From Bacteriovoracaceae bacterium (GTDB lineage: Bacteria; Bdellovibrionota; Bacteriovoracia; Bacteriovoracales; Bacteriovoracaceae): DNA of 64,000 bases. The translations under genes and the position numbers were made by a program. How positions within the stretch are numbered: position 1 is the stretch's first letter; every line of letters starts with the position of its first letter. A model generated the notes under the pieces. That model saw only the letters and a list, made by a program, of their open reading frames with translations, ran no database searches and was not told the origin of the DNA. Where the stretch lies: assembly GCA_018649885.1 (NCBI GenBank), contig JABIHA010000084.1:1-64000 (forward strand), in the 5' to 3' direction. This document shows, in pieces, positions 7,601 to 16,062 of the stretch.

Positions 7601-8398
7601 ATGTCCATTGAAGATGAATTCCAAAAATGTGTTTATGGTCCAGTTAGATCTTGGCGATTTGGTCTCTCCCTTGGAATTGATCCTATCTTTCACAACTCAA
7701 CCTGTTCTTTTAGCTGCATCTACTGCCAGTTGGGAAATATCCAAAACATAACAGATAAAAGAGATGAGTTCGTATCAACTAGTAAGGTTGTAGGTGATTT
7801 TAGAGAATTCTCACAAAAAAATATTCCCTATGATGTCATCACGTTCTCAGGAAATGGTGAGCCAAGCCTTGCCAAAAATTTTGCACAGATGAGCTTGGGC
7901 ATCAGAGAACTGGCGACCCATAAACCGCAATTTATTCTCACCAACGGAACGCTTTTAAATGATAGTGAAGTTCGTGATGATTTAAAGCTAATGGACAAAG
8001 TGATTATTAAATTAGATGCATGTAGTGAAGAACAATACAGTGCTGTTAACCGACCTGCCGGGGGCTTGAGCTTTTTAAAATTAATTGATGGGATCATAAA
8101 ATTTAAAAGTGAGTACAATGGAGAGATTGAAATTCAATCAATGTTTCTACCAATCAATTCAAACCAAATTGAAGAATTTGCAGACTTGGTAAATCAAATT
8201 TCCCCACAATGTGTTCAAGTTAATTTACCAAAAAGGCCTTATCCCAGTGTTTGGAGCAGGCATCACCGTGGAAATCATGAGCTAGAATTTAAATGTGACT
8301 TCAATTGGCTTAAAACTATTAGCGAAGGCCAAGTGAAGTCCATTTTAAAAACTCTTTCAGAGAAAACAAAAGTCGAGCTTATTTCCCCTCTTAGATGA
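7601..8398 (+). CDS. Radical SAM protein
   Basis: A 265-residue radical SAM enzyme with the cluster motif C35-x3-C39-x2-C42 (CSFSCIYC). The surrounding sequence (GPVRSWRFGLSLGIDP before it; FSGNGEPSLAKNF and LDACSEEQY after it) resembles the COG0731 wybutosine/Fe-S oxidoreductase-like group. The substrate is unknown. I chose ATG 7601, six bases after AAGG, over an upstream TTG. It lies 41 bp after the oxidase operon on the same strand and may be co-transcribed. Confidence 0.85.
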   Translation: MSIEDEFQKCVYGPVRSWRFGLSLGIDPIFHNSTCSFSCIYCQLGNIQNITDKRDEFVSTSKVVGDFREFSQKNIPYDVITFSGNGEPSLAKNFAQMSLGIRELATHKPQFILTNGTLLNDSEVRDDLKLMDKVIIKLDACSEEQYSAVNRPAGGLSFLKLIDGIIKFKSEYNGEIEIQSMFLPINSNQIEEFADLVNQISPQCVQVNLPKRPYPSVWSRHHRGNHELEFKCDFNWLKTISEGQVKSILKTLSEKTKVELISPLR

Positions 8399-8466
8399 CA
8401 ACGCTTTGATTACTGATAAGTATGCATACACCAACGGCAATTAGGTCTTTGTATAGGACAGTCCTT

Positions 8467-8835
8467 CTAAATGGATATACCCGAATCTGCCTTTATCTCG
8501 CTTTCTTCAGCCTCACTTAGAACTGGATTACAGGCCTTATCAACACCTTTCATCGAGTAGCTACTGAGTTCTGAGCAATCGGAATTTCTTTCAAAAGGGT
8601 ATAACTCTTCATTGGGTATTTCACTTTCTATTTTTCCAAACATTTCAATCATTTCTTCCAACTTATTTTTCGTATAATCTTTTCGAGGACCCTCAATATA
8701 GCTTGATGATCTGTTTGGGTCTGTAGACATATCTTCAGAAGAGTTTTGTGCTGATGCATTGATAGCAGTTAACAGGCTAAAAGTTACCATTAAATGAATT
8801 TTGATAGTATTAAATAAATATTCTTTAAATTTCAT
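8467..8835 (-). CDS. Small exported acidic protein, unknown
   Basis: A 122-residue protein with a Sec signal peptide (about residues 1-29, ending NASA) and a mature part rich in Ser, Glu and Asp. It has two Cys (in NSDCSEL and KACNPV) that could form one disulfide. The start is supported by an AAGGAGAAAGAG-like ribosome site. It is convergent with the radical SAM gene and isolated. I recognise no family. Confidence 0.6.
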   Translation of the reverse strand: MKFKEYLFNTIKIHLMVTFSLLTAINASAQNSSEDMSTDPNRSSSYIEGPRKDYTKNKLEEMIEMFGKIESEIPNEELYPFERNSDCSELSSYSMKGVDKACNPVLSEAEESEIKADSGISI

Positions 8836-9027
8836 CTCTTTCTCCTTCGTTTCTCTCTTAGGAATATCTTAGCTGATAAGGTAGAGAAGAAAGGGGGAGA
8901 AATTGTTAGGGATCAATAGTTATTATTTAGAAGATAGGGTGCTAAGTGCTGTGACTTAAGTTGGTGTGTTACTTTACTGGCTTTTCTGGGAGAAAAATAG
9001 AATTCTTTAAGCTAAGATAATTTTTGA

Positions 9028-10041
9028 TTAATCAGGAGTGATTTCTGGAATGAGTGTCTCTAGTTCAAAATTGTCACTATTTAGAAATATAGGATCTCTA
9101 CCATCGAAAAATTTGATTTGAATTTCACCTTTGGCAAATTTTGTGTTGTGGACCAAGGATTTTTTTCTAGAAGGGTGGTCGTATACTAGGTGGCCCCATT
9201 GTTTTTTATTTCCATCAATTTTTACACTCATTTCACAATCTGATGATTTGAATATGGCCTTCCAGCTCTTTTGTTCTAGGTCCAAAACATCTGGTTTGAA
9301 TGAGGAGAGTACGTCATTAAAGTGGTACCAATTCCCGTGGGCCTTTACAGAGCAACCTGAGAGAAATGGTGATTTGATGACTTTTCCTAGAACAATTTTT
9401 GCACTAAATCCATCAAAGTAGGCACTGCTATCTTCTTTAAATTGATTGCAATTGGCGTAGCTATATTTATAGGCGTGCTCTGTGCCCCAGTTATGTCCGT
9501 TCATCCCGATGAATTTATTATTTACAGTACGACCTTCAATATTTACCTGGCCGTTAAAATGCATGAAAATAGCATTGGTGAGAATTTTTTTCTTTGGGAA
9601 AAAGCCAGTATAAAACCAGTCTTTGGAGAAATGGTAATATGTGCCCCCATCATAATTGACATCTAAATTCCAACTGACCTTGCCACTGTCAGTGGTGATC
9701 TCACCTTCTAGTTTTTTATCAGAAATTTTGTAAAATGATCCATTATTAAAAGTGAAATTAAATTTTTTCCAATCTCCAGCGCATTCTTTTTTTAGCTCTA
9801 AAAATTTTGCAAGAGGCACCGCTTCAATCAGCTTATAGGTTTTTGCATTGTCGGAGGCCTTATCAAAATCTATGAAAATAGATTCGATGACCACTTCATC
9901 ACTACCTTTGTACAAAAGTAGATTGTGTTTTAGCCAAAATGAATAACTTCCATCCTCACTATTACCTCTAAAGTAAAATGATTCATAGAGGCCTTTGCGA
10001 GTGCTATCAGCACATGTTTCAATATTATGGGGAGCGATCAT
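9028..10041 (-). CDS. CrtC/AttH-like lipocalin-fold protein
   Basis: A 337-residue protein without a clear signal peptide. Alternating beta-type segments and the region FIGMNGHNWGTEHAY (about residues 180-194) resemble the G-x2-D-H-N-W-G core of the carotenoid 1,2-hydratase CrtC/AttH/DUF2804 superfamily. Members bind or hydrate hydrophobic substrates. It overlaps the GMC oxidoreductase gene by 4 bp (ATGA), so the two are translationally coupled and probably act on the same lipid or isoprenoid. Family assignment rests on a short motif and general look. Confidence 0.55.
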   Translation of the reverse strand: MIAPHNIETCADSTRKGLYESFYFRGNSEDGSYSFWLKHNLLLYKGSDEVVIESIFIDFDKASDNAKTYKLIEAVPLAKFLELKKECAGDWKKFNFTFNNGSFYKISDKKLEGEITTDSGKVSWNLDVNYDGGTYYHFSKDWFYTGFFPKKKILTNAIFMHFNGQVNIEGRTVNNKFIGMNGHNWGTEHAYKYSYANCNQFKEDSSAYFDGFSAKIVLGKVIKSPFLSGCSVKAHGNWYHFNDVLSSFKPDVLDLEQKSWKAIFKSSDCEMSVKIDGNKKQWGHLVYDHPSRKKSLVHNTKFAKGEIQIKFFDGRDPIFLNSDNFELETLIPEITPD

Positions 10042-12416
10042 AAGCGAGTGTCCTGGATGAAGTTTGCGATTCTTAGAGCGTTAGACATAATTGTTACCTG
10101 AGGATTTACTCCGAGTGGTCCAGGAATTGTTGATCCATCTGCAATAAATAGGTTTTTGACTCCCCAAAATTCACCGTGTTCATCCACTACTGATACTTGA
10201 GGATTTTTTCCCATTTTACAAGTACCAAGTGGATGATGAGCTGAGAGAGTAAAATTATAAGCAGGTATATATGAATCAAGGTAGCTGAGTTGTTCCATCT
10301 TAGTAACTTTTTCAAGTCCTGAGATTGGAGTATAGACACGGCTTGCTTCAGCTTCAAGCAGTATCTTGGCAATCATTTTTGAAGAGTTACGGATAATTTG
10401 ATTCATACTTCTGTCAATCTTATAGCTGGGAAGAGATCCCCATTTTTTTAAGATAAGGTGACCTTTTACAGAATCAGACATCATTGAGGCAAAGTTTGTA
10501 AATTGCTTTGCATTTTTCATCAAGTAGGTAAGCTCTTTTCCATAACAAGAAAAGGCCAGAGGAATACTATCTATTGGAATAGTATATCCTTCTAGAACAA
10601 AGCCATGAAAAGTTTCATCATCAATATGAAGAGATTGTGGTGCAAATAGTTTAGCTTTATTTATATATGGGAAAATCCCGCCCAAGTTAATAGCAGGATG
10701 GATTGTGAGGTTTTGTCCAATGTTTTTGTTTTTTGAATGGAGACCATTCTTATAGAGAAGGTGTGGTGTTCCAAGTGTTCCAGCTGCTAAAACTACAACT
10801 TTAGCTTTTATATTGAGTGAGAAATTTTCGCCGTAATTTTCTAAACCAGCTCTAATGCCAACGGCCTTACCATTTTCAATGATCAGTGAGTTTGCACGGT
10901 AGTGTGTGAATAAGAAAGCATTGTTTTTTAGTGCCTCGGCCATATAGGAAACGTCAGTACTTCTTTTGGCCGAGATAGGGCATCCAAGTATGCAGTAGGA
11001 TTGACCATCGCAACCAATTTCAGCCCGCTTTAGTGGATGGTATTTAAGGCCTAGCTTTTTGGTCCCAAGATCTAGCACTTTGGATATTTCACCTTGGATT
11101 TTTTCTTCAACTGGGTTATTACCCAACATTTGTTCTACTTGAGGAATATATTTTTCGAGATCTGTAAGCGATCCTCCAATTTCATCTCCCCACTTCTCCA
11201 CCATCTCTTTTTTTGGCCTCATACTTGTGCCACTATTGATAACAGTGGTACCTCCTACTGCTTTTCCAGTGGGAATCCATAAGGGAGCATTGGATAGGGC
11301 AAAACTTCTTCCTCCATTTCTATACAATTTGTGCATCATTTCGATGCGGTCCCCTGTAAAGTCAGGCCTTTTAAAGTAGTGTCCCTCTTCGACAACTGCG
11401 ACGGCATTGCCAAGCCTGGCTAGCTCATACGCTAGAGCTGCTCCTCCAGCACCTGAACCTACAACTACAACATCCACTTCAACTTCTTCTTTAGATAGGT
11501 CAGTAATAGGAGTTTGAACTAATTGCATCCAGTTTTCTTCTTCAGCATTTACAGGAGGCTCAGGGATATTTTGATCGGTTTTTTCAAAAAAGCTTTTCTG
11601 AGAATAAATGGCACCAATAACATTTGTTAAAAGTGGAAGTATTAGAATGTGAAAAAAACGATGCTTTAGAAATAAACTACAAAGTTTTTCTTTTTGAGCG
11701 GAACTTAATTTTGAAAGTGATCTTCTGAATTTCAAAACCGTGATAAAAGTGATTAGGTAAAAACAAACCACCATGGCCTTATAAGTAAAATAGGGAAGAT
11801 CTATCATTTGCTCTAATATTCTTTTTTCAATGTCATCTTTTTTTGCAATCTCTTCCCAGTTTGGTGTGATAATGGGAACAAGGCTTAGTAATTTTTTTGA
11901 AAATGGTCCTCTTGGGTTATACGCCAGTTCTTTTGATGTGACTCTTACTCCAAAAGGAAAGTGATAGAGTGGATTTAGGTAGTGCATGAGACCACCACCA
12001 ATTGTTTTACCATCCAAACTGACTTCTATGGGAAGAGTGATCAAAGAATCGATTACTATTTTTGGGTTATAGGTTTTGAAAATGTATTTTTTCATTCCCT
12101 TTATGACAACGGTTCCAAGCCCCTCTATGTGGCAGGGAAAATCATAGCTAACACCATCATGGGAAATACCCATGTCTCCTTCAATATAAGGCCTTGAGTG
12201 ACTCTCTGAAAGTTTTGGATTTAGTGGTAGCCCTGGAAAATAGGCATTTCCAATAAAGCGAAAGGGGAAGGGGTAGCGGCGTCTTTCACAAAAAGCTTTA
12301 ATATTAATTTCGAAAGGATATTCAACACCGGTTTGAATTTGAGTCGAATTGGAAGGGAGTTCACTAAAACTAATAGTTCCGGCCATTCGCTCATTAATTC
12401 TGACGCCAAAAGACAA
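10038..12416 (-). CDS. GMC-family FAD oxidoreductase with N-terminal extension
   Basis: A 792-residue protein. Residues about 1-200 form a beta-rich N-terminal domain containing INERMAGTISF, as in long myxobacterial GMC proteins. Two hydrophobic segments lie near 212-232 and 255-270. The FAD-binding motif VVVGSGAGGAALAYELARLG starts near 320, GGTTVINSG is the second GMC signature, and the C-terminus holds the catalytic HHPLGTCKMG and the FAD-contact ADGSTIPGPLGVNPQ. The predicted reaction is oxidation of an alcohol or sterol-like substrate. I kept TTG 12416 because GAGGGG lies six bases before it; ATG 12386 is an alternative. A perfect palindrome sits 21 bp upstream. Confidence 0.88.
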   Translation of the reverse strand: MSFGVRINERMAGTISFSELPSNSTQIQTGVEYPFEINIKAFCERRRYPFPFRFIGNAYFPGLPLNPKLSESHSRPYIEGDMGISHDGVSYDFPCHIEGLGTVVIKGMKKYIFKTYNPKIVIDSLITLPIEVSLDGKTIGGGLMHYLNPLYHFPFGVRVTSKELAYNPRGPFSKKLLSLVPIITPNWEEIAKKDDIEKRILEQMIDLPYFTYKAMVVCFYLITFITVLKFRRSLSKLSSAQKEKLCSLFLKHRFFHILILPLLTNVIGAIYSQKSFFEKTDQNIPEPPVNAEEENWMQLVQTPITDLSKEEVEVDVVVVGSGAGGAALAYELARLGNAVAVVEEGHYFKRPDFTGDRIEMMHKLYRNGGRSFALSNAPLWIPTGKAVGGTTVINSGTSMRPKKEMVEKWGDEIGGSLTDLEKYIPQVEQMLGNNPVEEKIQGEISKVLDLGTKKLGLKYHPLKRAEIGCDGQSYCILGCPISAKRSTDVSYMAEALKNNAFLFTHYRANSLIIENGKAVGIRAGLENYGENFSLNIKAKVVVLAAGTLGTPHLLYKNGLHSKNKNIGQNLTIHPAINLGGIFPYINKAKLFAPQSLHIDDETFHGFVLEGYTIPIDSIPLAFSCYGKELTYLMKNAKQFTNFASMMSDSVKGHLILKKWGSLPSYKIDRSMNQIIRNSSKMIAKILLEAEASRVYTPISGLEKVTKMEQLSYLDSYIPAYNFTLSAHHPLGTCKMGKNPQVSVVDEHGEFWGVKNLFIADGSTIPGPLGVNPQVTIMSNALRIANFIQDTRL

Positions 12417-12436
12417 GGTGGGCCCCTCGTTAAGTG

Positions 12437-12458
12437 TTTTTAGTATTACTACTAAAAA
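12437..12458. promoter_or_regulatory. Perfect 9-bp inverted repeat (candidate operator)
   Basis: Arms TTTTTAGTA and TACTAAAAA are perfect complements around TTAC. The 22-bp element lies 21 bp before the GMC start, between that gene and the hemerythrin gene, both on the minus strand. Its closeness to the GMC start suits a TetR-like operator. A weak AT-rich terminator for the upstream gene is the alternative. Confidence 0.45.
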
Positions 12459-12488
12459 GTTCTCAACTCAGCGAGTAATCGTCAAGTC

Positions 12489-12980
12489 CTACGTAAGCGT
12501 TGGTTCATTAATACTTTGAAATTTAGGGAGCATGATTTCGTCACCATCACCAACATCCGCATTAACTTGCTCGGCCATTTGATATAGGACATTGTTTTCT
12601 TTATCAATATGGGCCCTGATCAAATCAATGAAATTGGTCAGAGATTCTTTAACTTGCTCTTCACTATGAGTAGGATCACTTTTTATTTTATCCATCTCGG
12701 CCACGGCCGTTTTGATGAAAGATCGCCCCTTATTGTGTTCATCGAGCATGCAGTGAATAGGTCCCCCCTCAAACATGGGGTTTTTATCGATCATCCATTT
12801 AAAATAAATATCTTCTTCTTTGGCGTGGTGAAATTCGTCAGCGTATTTTTGGATAAATTCAATGGTCTTATCAATTGCTTCAATATTTTCACTTACCTTT
12901 GACTCCAGTGTCTGCTCAAGCTGGGAAACTCTGGCCAAAATAGTTTCATGTTCTTTCATTAGTATTTCAGTGCATTGCAT
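12489..12980 (-). CDS. Hemerythrin-like HHE domain protein
   Basis: A 163-residue, mostly helical cytoplasmic protein with the di-iron ligand pattern of the hemerythrin/HHE family: H in MKEHETIL, FHHAKEEDIYF, DEHNKGR and RAHIDKENNVLY. Such proteins bind O2 or sense oxidative or nitrosative stress. ATG 12980 follows AAGGAAG. It is encoded on the same strand as the GMC unit, 72 bp upstream of it, but a palindrome separates them, so co-transcription is uncertain. Confidence 0.88.
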   Translation of the reverse strand: MQCTEILMKEHETILARVSQLEQTLESKVSENIEAIDKTIEFIQKYADEFHHAKEEDIYFKWMIDKNPMFEGGPIHCMLDEHNKGRSFIKTAVAEMDKIKSDPTHSEEQVKESLTNFIDLIRAHIDKENNVLYQMAEQVNADVGDGDEIMLPKFQSINEPTLT

Positions 12981-13041
12981 ATAACTTCCTTTAAGGTAAA
13001 CACCTTTGTATCATAAACCGGATAAAATTCAGTGATCCATC

Positions 13042-13689
13042 TCATTGAAAAAATGGGTTGTTCATTTTTTCAAAAGAAATAGTCGTATTTGGGCCGTGCC
13101 CCGTTATAACATTTGTTTCATCTGGCAGCACAAATAGCTTTTCTCTAATAGATTTGAGAATGAGCTCAGAGTTCCCGCCTGGTAAATCAGTTCTCCCTAT
13201 TGATCCCTGAAAGAGTGTGTCGCCACTAATAAGCAGCGGAGGGGTGAATAATGTGTTGTTGTAAAAACAAACTGATCCTTGTGTATGGCCGGGTGTAAAA
13301 ATAACTTTAAAGAAATTTTTAAACTCACCATCATTAAATGAAAGGATGTCCCCGTCTTCAAAATTATGATCTATTTTAGCGGATAACATTGGCTTCATCC
13401 CCATCATTAGCGCTTGTGCAGGTAGGCCCTTGTAGAGTGTAAGATCTTTTTTATGTAGTGAAAGGGGAACCTTGTATTTCTCTTTTAAGTATTTACTCGA
13501 GCCAATATGATCGAGATGAGCATGAGTGTGAATAATGGATAAAACATTTAAATTTAAATTTTCTATTTTTTGCTCTGCGGGCTCTGGGTGTGCGCCGGGG
13601 TCGATAATGATTGCATCTTTGCTGCTCTTAGAAAAAATAATGGTACTCTTCGTCTCAAAAGTGCCTACGGGGAAGGTCTCTATAATCAC
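13042..13689 (-). CDS. Metallo-beta-lactamase-fold hydrolase (glyoxalase II-like)
   Basis: A 215-residue MBL-fold protein with THAHLDHIG (the HxHxDH zinc site, about residues 55-63), FTPGHTQGS, SGDTLFQGSIGRTDLPGG and a terminal GHGPNT. The pattern fits the short glyoxalase II/YcbL group, which hydrolyses thioesters such as lactoylglutathione; the substrate here is unknown. GTG 13689 lies six bases after AGGAG. It lies 61 bp upstream of the hemerythrin gene on the same strand. Confidence 0.88.
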   Translation of the reverse strand: MIIETFPVGTFETKSTIIFSKSSKDAIIIDPGAHPEPAEQKIENLNLNVLSIIHTHAHLDHIGSSKYLKEKYKVPLSLHKKDLTLYKGLPAQALMMGMKPMLSAKIDHNFEDGDILSFNDGEFKNFFKVIFTPGHTQGSVCFYNNTLFTPPLLISGDTLFQGSIGRTDLPGGNSELILKSIREKLFVLPDETNVITGHGPNTTISFEKMNNPFFQ

Positions 13690-13846
13690 AGCATTCTCCT
13701 ATTGAAAGCCCCTTTATATCATGTTTTTACTGCTTTCAAATCAAACAAGTTTATTCAAATTATCCTCTTTATTTTTAACAGTGGTCATGGTGCCTATACT
13801 TATTTCTAGAGAACATTTCGTGCACATTCAGGGAAGGGAGGTATGA

Positions 13847-14725
13847 ATGAGAGGAATATTATCTATCGTGCTGCTTTTCACATCAGCGCTTGGTGGGAAA
13901 GCAAAAGCTTGTGACCGTTATGGAAAAACGGGAATCATGGAAGACAATGATCTCAGGATCTATGTCGGTCAGAAAGGGGGTTCGAAAATTGATGAGGCGA
14001 GTTTTAACAAAGTAACTGGTCGGTTAGAGAAGATTTATCGACCAATAATTGCAAAACGAGGAGGAGATCTCCAGATTTTGAGAAAGTGGGAAAATCCCAA
14101 AGTTAATGCTTATGCACTTCAGCGTGGCGGCGTATGGTATGTCTCCATGTTTGGTGGACTTGCAAGACATTCAGCTATAACAGAGGATGGCCTTGCCCTT
14201 GTAATGTGCCATGAAATTGGTCACCACATTGGTGGCGCTCCCAAGAAGACTGAGCAATCTGGCCAGTTGATTTGGGCCACGAATGAAGGCCAGGCTGATT
14301 ACTTTGCAACCCTTAAGTGCCTTAGAAGGTATTTTGAAAGAGATGATAATGTTCGCATCGTCAGAAGGTTGAAGGTGCCAAAAGCTGTAGAAGCACTATG
14401 CAAGCAAACATTTAAAGACCCTACTGAGAGGGCGCTCTGCACGCGGTCTCAGCTTGCAGGAAGATCAGTGAGTGGACTATTTCACTCTCTTAGGAAGTTG
14501 AAAGACCCACTAAGCTTTGTCAAAAAGAGCAGAGCTAGTGTGGTGGAAACTTACCATGGTCATCCACAGCCTCAATGTAGACTAGATACTTATATATCTG
14601 GTTCCATCTGCAAGGCTGATTTGGAAGTTCCCCTTGTTAGCTACGATGCTGATCAAGGTGTGTGCAGCAGAAGACTGGGTGAATCTGAGGGTGTCAGACC
14701 AACTTGTTGGTATAAACCTGAGTAA
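13847..14725 (+). CDS. Exported zinc metallopeptidase-like protein
   Basis: A 292-residue protein with a Sec signal peptide (about 1-21, ending KAKA). The zinc motif HEIGHH lies near residue 121, and NEGQADYFA about 25 residues later supplies the downstream acidic ligand. This is an M48-like arrangement without the M48 membrane helices. The C-terminal half has about ten Cys, suggesting disulfides in the periplasm or outside. ATG 13847 follows GGAGG; an out-of-frame ATG lies just before it. A strong terminator follows. The substrate is unknown. Confidence 0.78.
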   Translation: MRGILSIVLLFTSALGGKAKACDRYGKTGIMEDNDLRIYVGQKGGSKIDEASFNKVTGRLEKIYRPIIAKRGGDLQILRKWENPKVNAYALQRGGVWYVSMFGGLARHSAITEDGLALVMCHEIGHHIGGAPKKTEQSGQLIWATNEGQADYFATLKCLRRYFERDDNVRIVRRLKVPKAVEALCKQTFKDPTERALCTRSQLAGRSVSGLFHSLRKLKDPLSFVKKSRASVVETYHGHPQPQCRLDTYISGSICKADLEVPLVSYDADQGVCSRRLGESEGVRPTCWYKPE

Positions 14726-14747
14726 ACCACCTAAAAAAAGTACATTG

Positions 14748-14783
14748 CCGGGTCTCCATCCCTTTGGAGATCCGGTTTTTTTT
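14748..14783 (+). terminator. Rho-independent terminator
   Basis: CCGGGTCTCC and GGAGATCCGG pair over 10 bp with one G-T wobble around an 8-nt loop, followed directly by eight T. It lies 22 bp after the metallopeptidase stop. Confidence 0.92.
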
Positions 14784-14833
14784 AGCGCGAATTTGTGGAA
14801 TGAATTATAATTAGTTGTACACTTTGATCATGG

Positions 14834-16060
14834 ATGATTGTAATGACTAGCTATATGGTACCCCCTCCAAAAAATATCCCCCTATCAGAAATTTTACCAA
14901 CTGAGCCACTACTTTTAATGGGAGCAGGTCCTGTTCCAATTCCACATGCTGTTGCCAGTGCTAATGGGGTTGTCATTAATCACATGGGTGACACCATGAA
15001 TGAGATTATTAGCCGAGTGAAAACCATGGCCAAGTATGCTTTCCAAACTAGTAACGATAAAATTTTTGGAATATCTGGTCCCTCCAGTGCCGCTATGGAA
15101 ATGGGGATTACTAATCTATTATGGCCGGGTCGTTCAGCTTTAGTTTGCAGTATGGGAACCTTTAGCCACAGATTTTCTGAGCTCGCCAGCGGTGTTGGAA
15201 GTGACGTTACTATTATTGAACCTAAGGAAAACAAACCTTTTAGTGTAGAAGAAGTTGAAAAGGCTTTTGAAAGCAAAAGTTTTGATGTGCTGACAATTGT
15301 TCAAGGTGAGACATCTTGTGGAATCCTCAATACCAATTTAAAAGAAATTGTTAGAGTCGCTAAGAAAAACAATTGCCTTGTTATTGTAGATGCAGTTTGT
15401 ACTCTTACCACGATGCCGCTTTCGATGGATGAATGGGGAATTGATGTTGTGGTTACTGGAGGACAAAAAGGTTTATCTTCCATTCCAGGAGTTTCACTAA
15501 TTGCATTTTCAAATGCAGCCTGGGACGTCATTGAAAATAGAAAAGTTAATTGTCCTCATTGGTGTCTCGATGCTAGGAAGGCGAATATGTTTTGGACTGA
15601 AAGGAAGTACCACTACACAGCTCCTGTTCCTGGGATTTTGGCCATGTACGAAGCACTAAGGCTTATAACCATTGAAACTCTAGATAAAAGATTTGAAAGG
15701 CATCATATGAGCTCAAGAGCTCTACAAAAAGGTCTTGAGGCCATGGGGCTTACACTCTTTGTTCCAGAGGAATATAGGCTTAACTCAGTGGTTGCAATTG
15801 ATCTTCCCAAAAAAGCAGAAAGCTCCAAGATTTTGAATTACATGATAGATAAATTTAACGTAGAAATTTCTGGAGCGTTTGGTTTAAATATCATAAGAAT
15901 TGGGCAAATGGGTGAGCAGTGTAGATCACAAAATCTTTTTAAAGTTTTGTACGCCCTGGGAATGAGTTTTCGAAAAAATGGGTTTGAAGTTGATATTGCC
16001 AGCGGAATGGCAAGGTTAGAAGAAAACCTTGTTTTAGACCTTGAGCATTTTGTGGAATAG
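14834..16060 (+). CDS. Class V aminotransferase (alanine-glyoxylate/serine-pyruvate type)
   Basis: A 408-residue PLP enzyme. The N-terminal GAGPVPIP and the HMGDTMNEII segment match the alanine-glyoxylate aminotransferase group, where GPG...HR is usual. VDAVCT supplies the PLP-binding Asp, and GGQKGLSSIPG carries the Schiff-base Lys. It probably transfers an amino group between alanine or serine and glyoxylate or pyruvate. ATG 14843 in the same frame is an alternative start; neither has a strong RBS. It is convergent with the GLUG gene, with a 2-bp gap. Confidence 0.88.
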   Translation: MIVMTSYMVPPPKNIPLSEILPTEPLLLMGAGPVPIPHAVASANGVVINHMGDTMNEIISRVKTMAKYAFQTSNDKIFGISGPSSAAMEMGITNLLWPGRSALVCSMGTFSHRFSELASGVGSDVTIIEPKENKPFSVEEVEKAFESKSFDVLTIVQGETSCGILNTNLKEIVRVAKKNNCLVIVDAVCTLTTMPLSMDEWGIDVVVTGGQKGLSSIPGVSLIAFSNAAWDVIENRKVNCPHWCLDARKANMFWTERKYHYTAPVPGILAMYEALRLITIETLDKRFERHHMSSRALQKGLEAMGLTLFVPEEYRLNSVVAIDLPKKAESSKILNYMIDKFNVEISGAFGLNIIRIGQMGEQCRSQNLFKVLYALGMSFRKNGFEVDIASGMARLEENLVLDLEHFVE

Positions 16061-16062
16061 CA

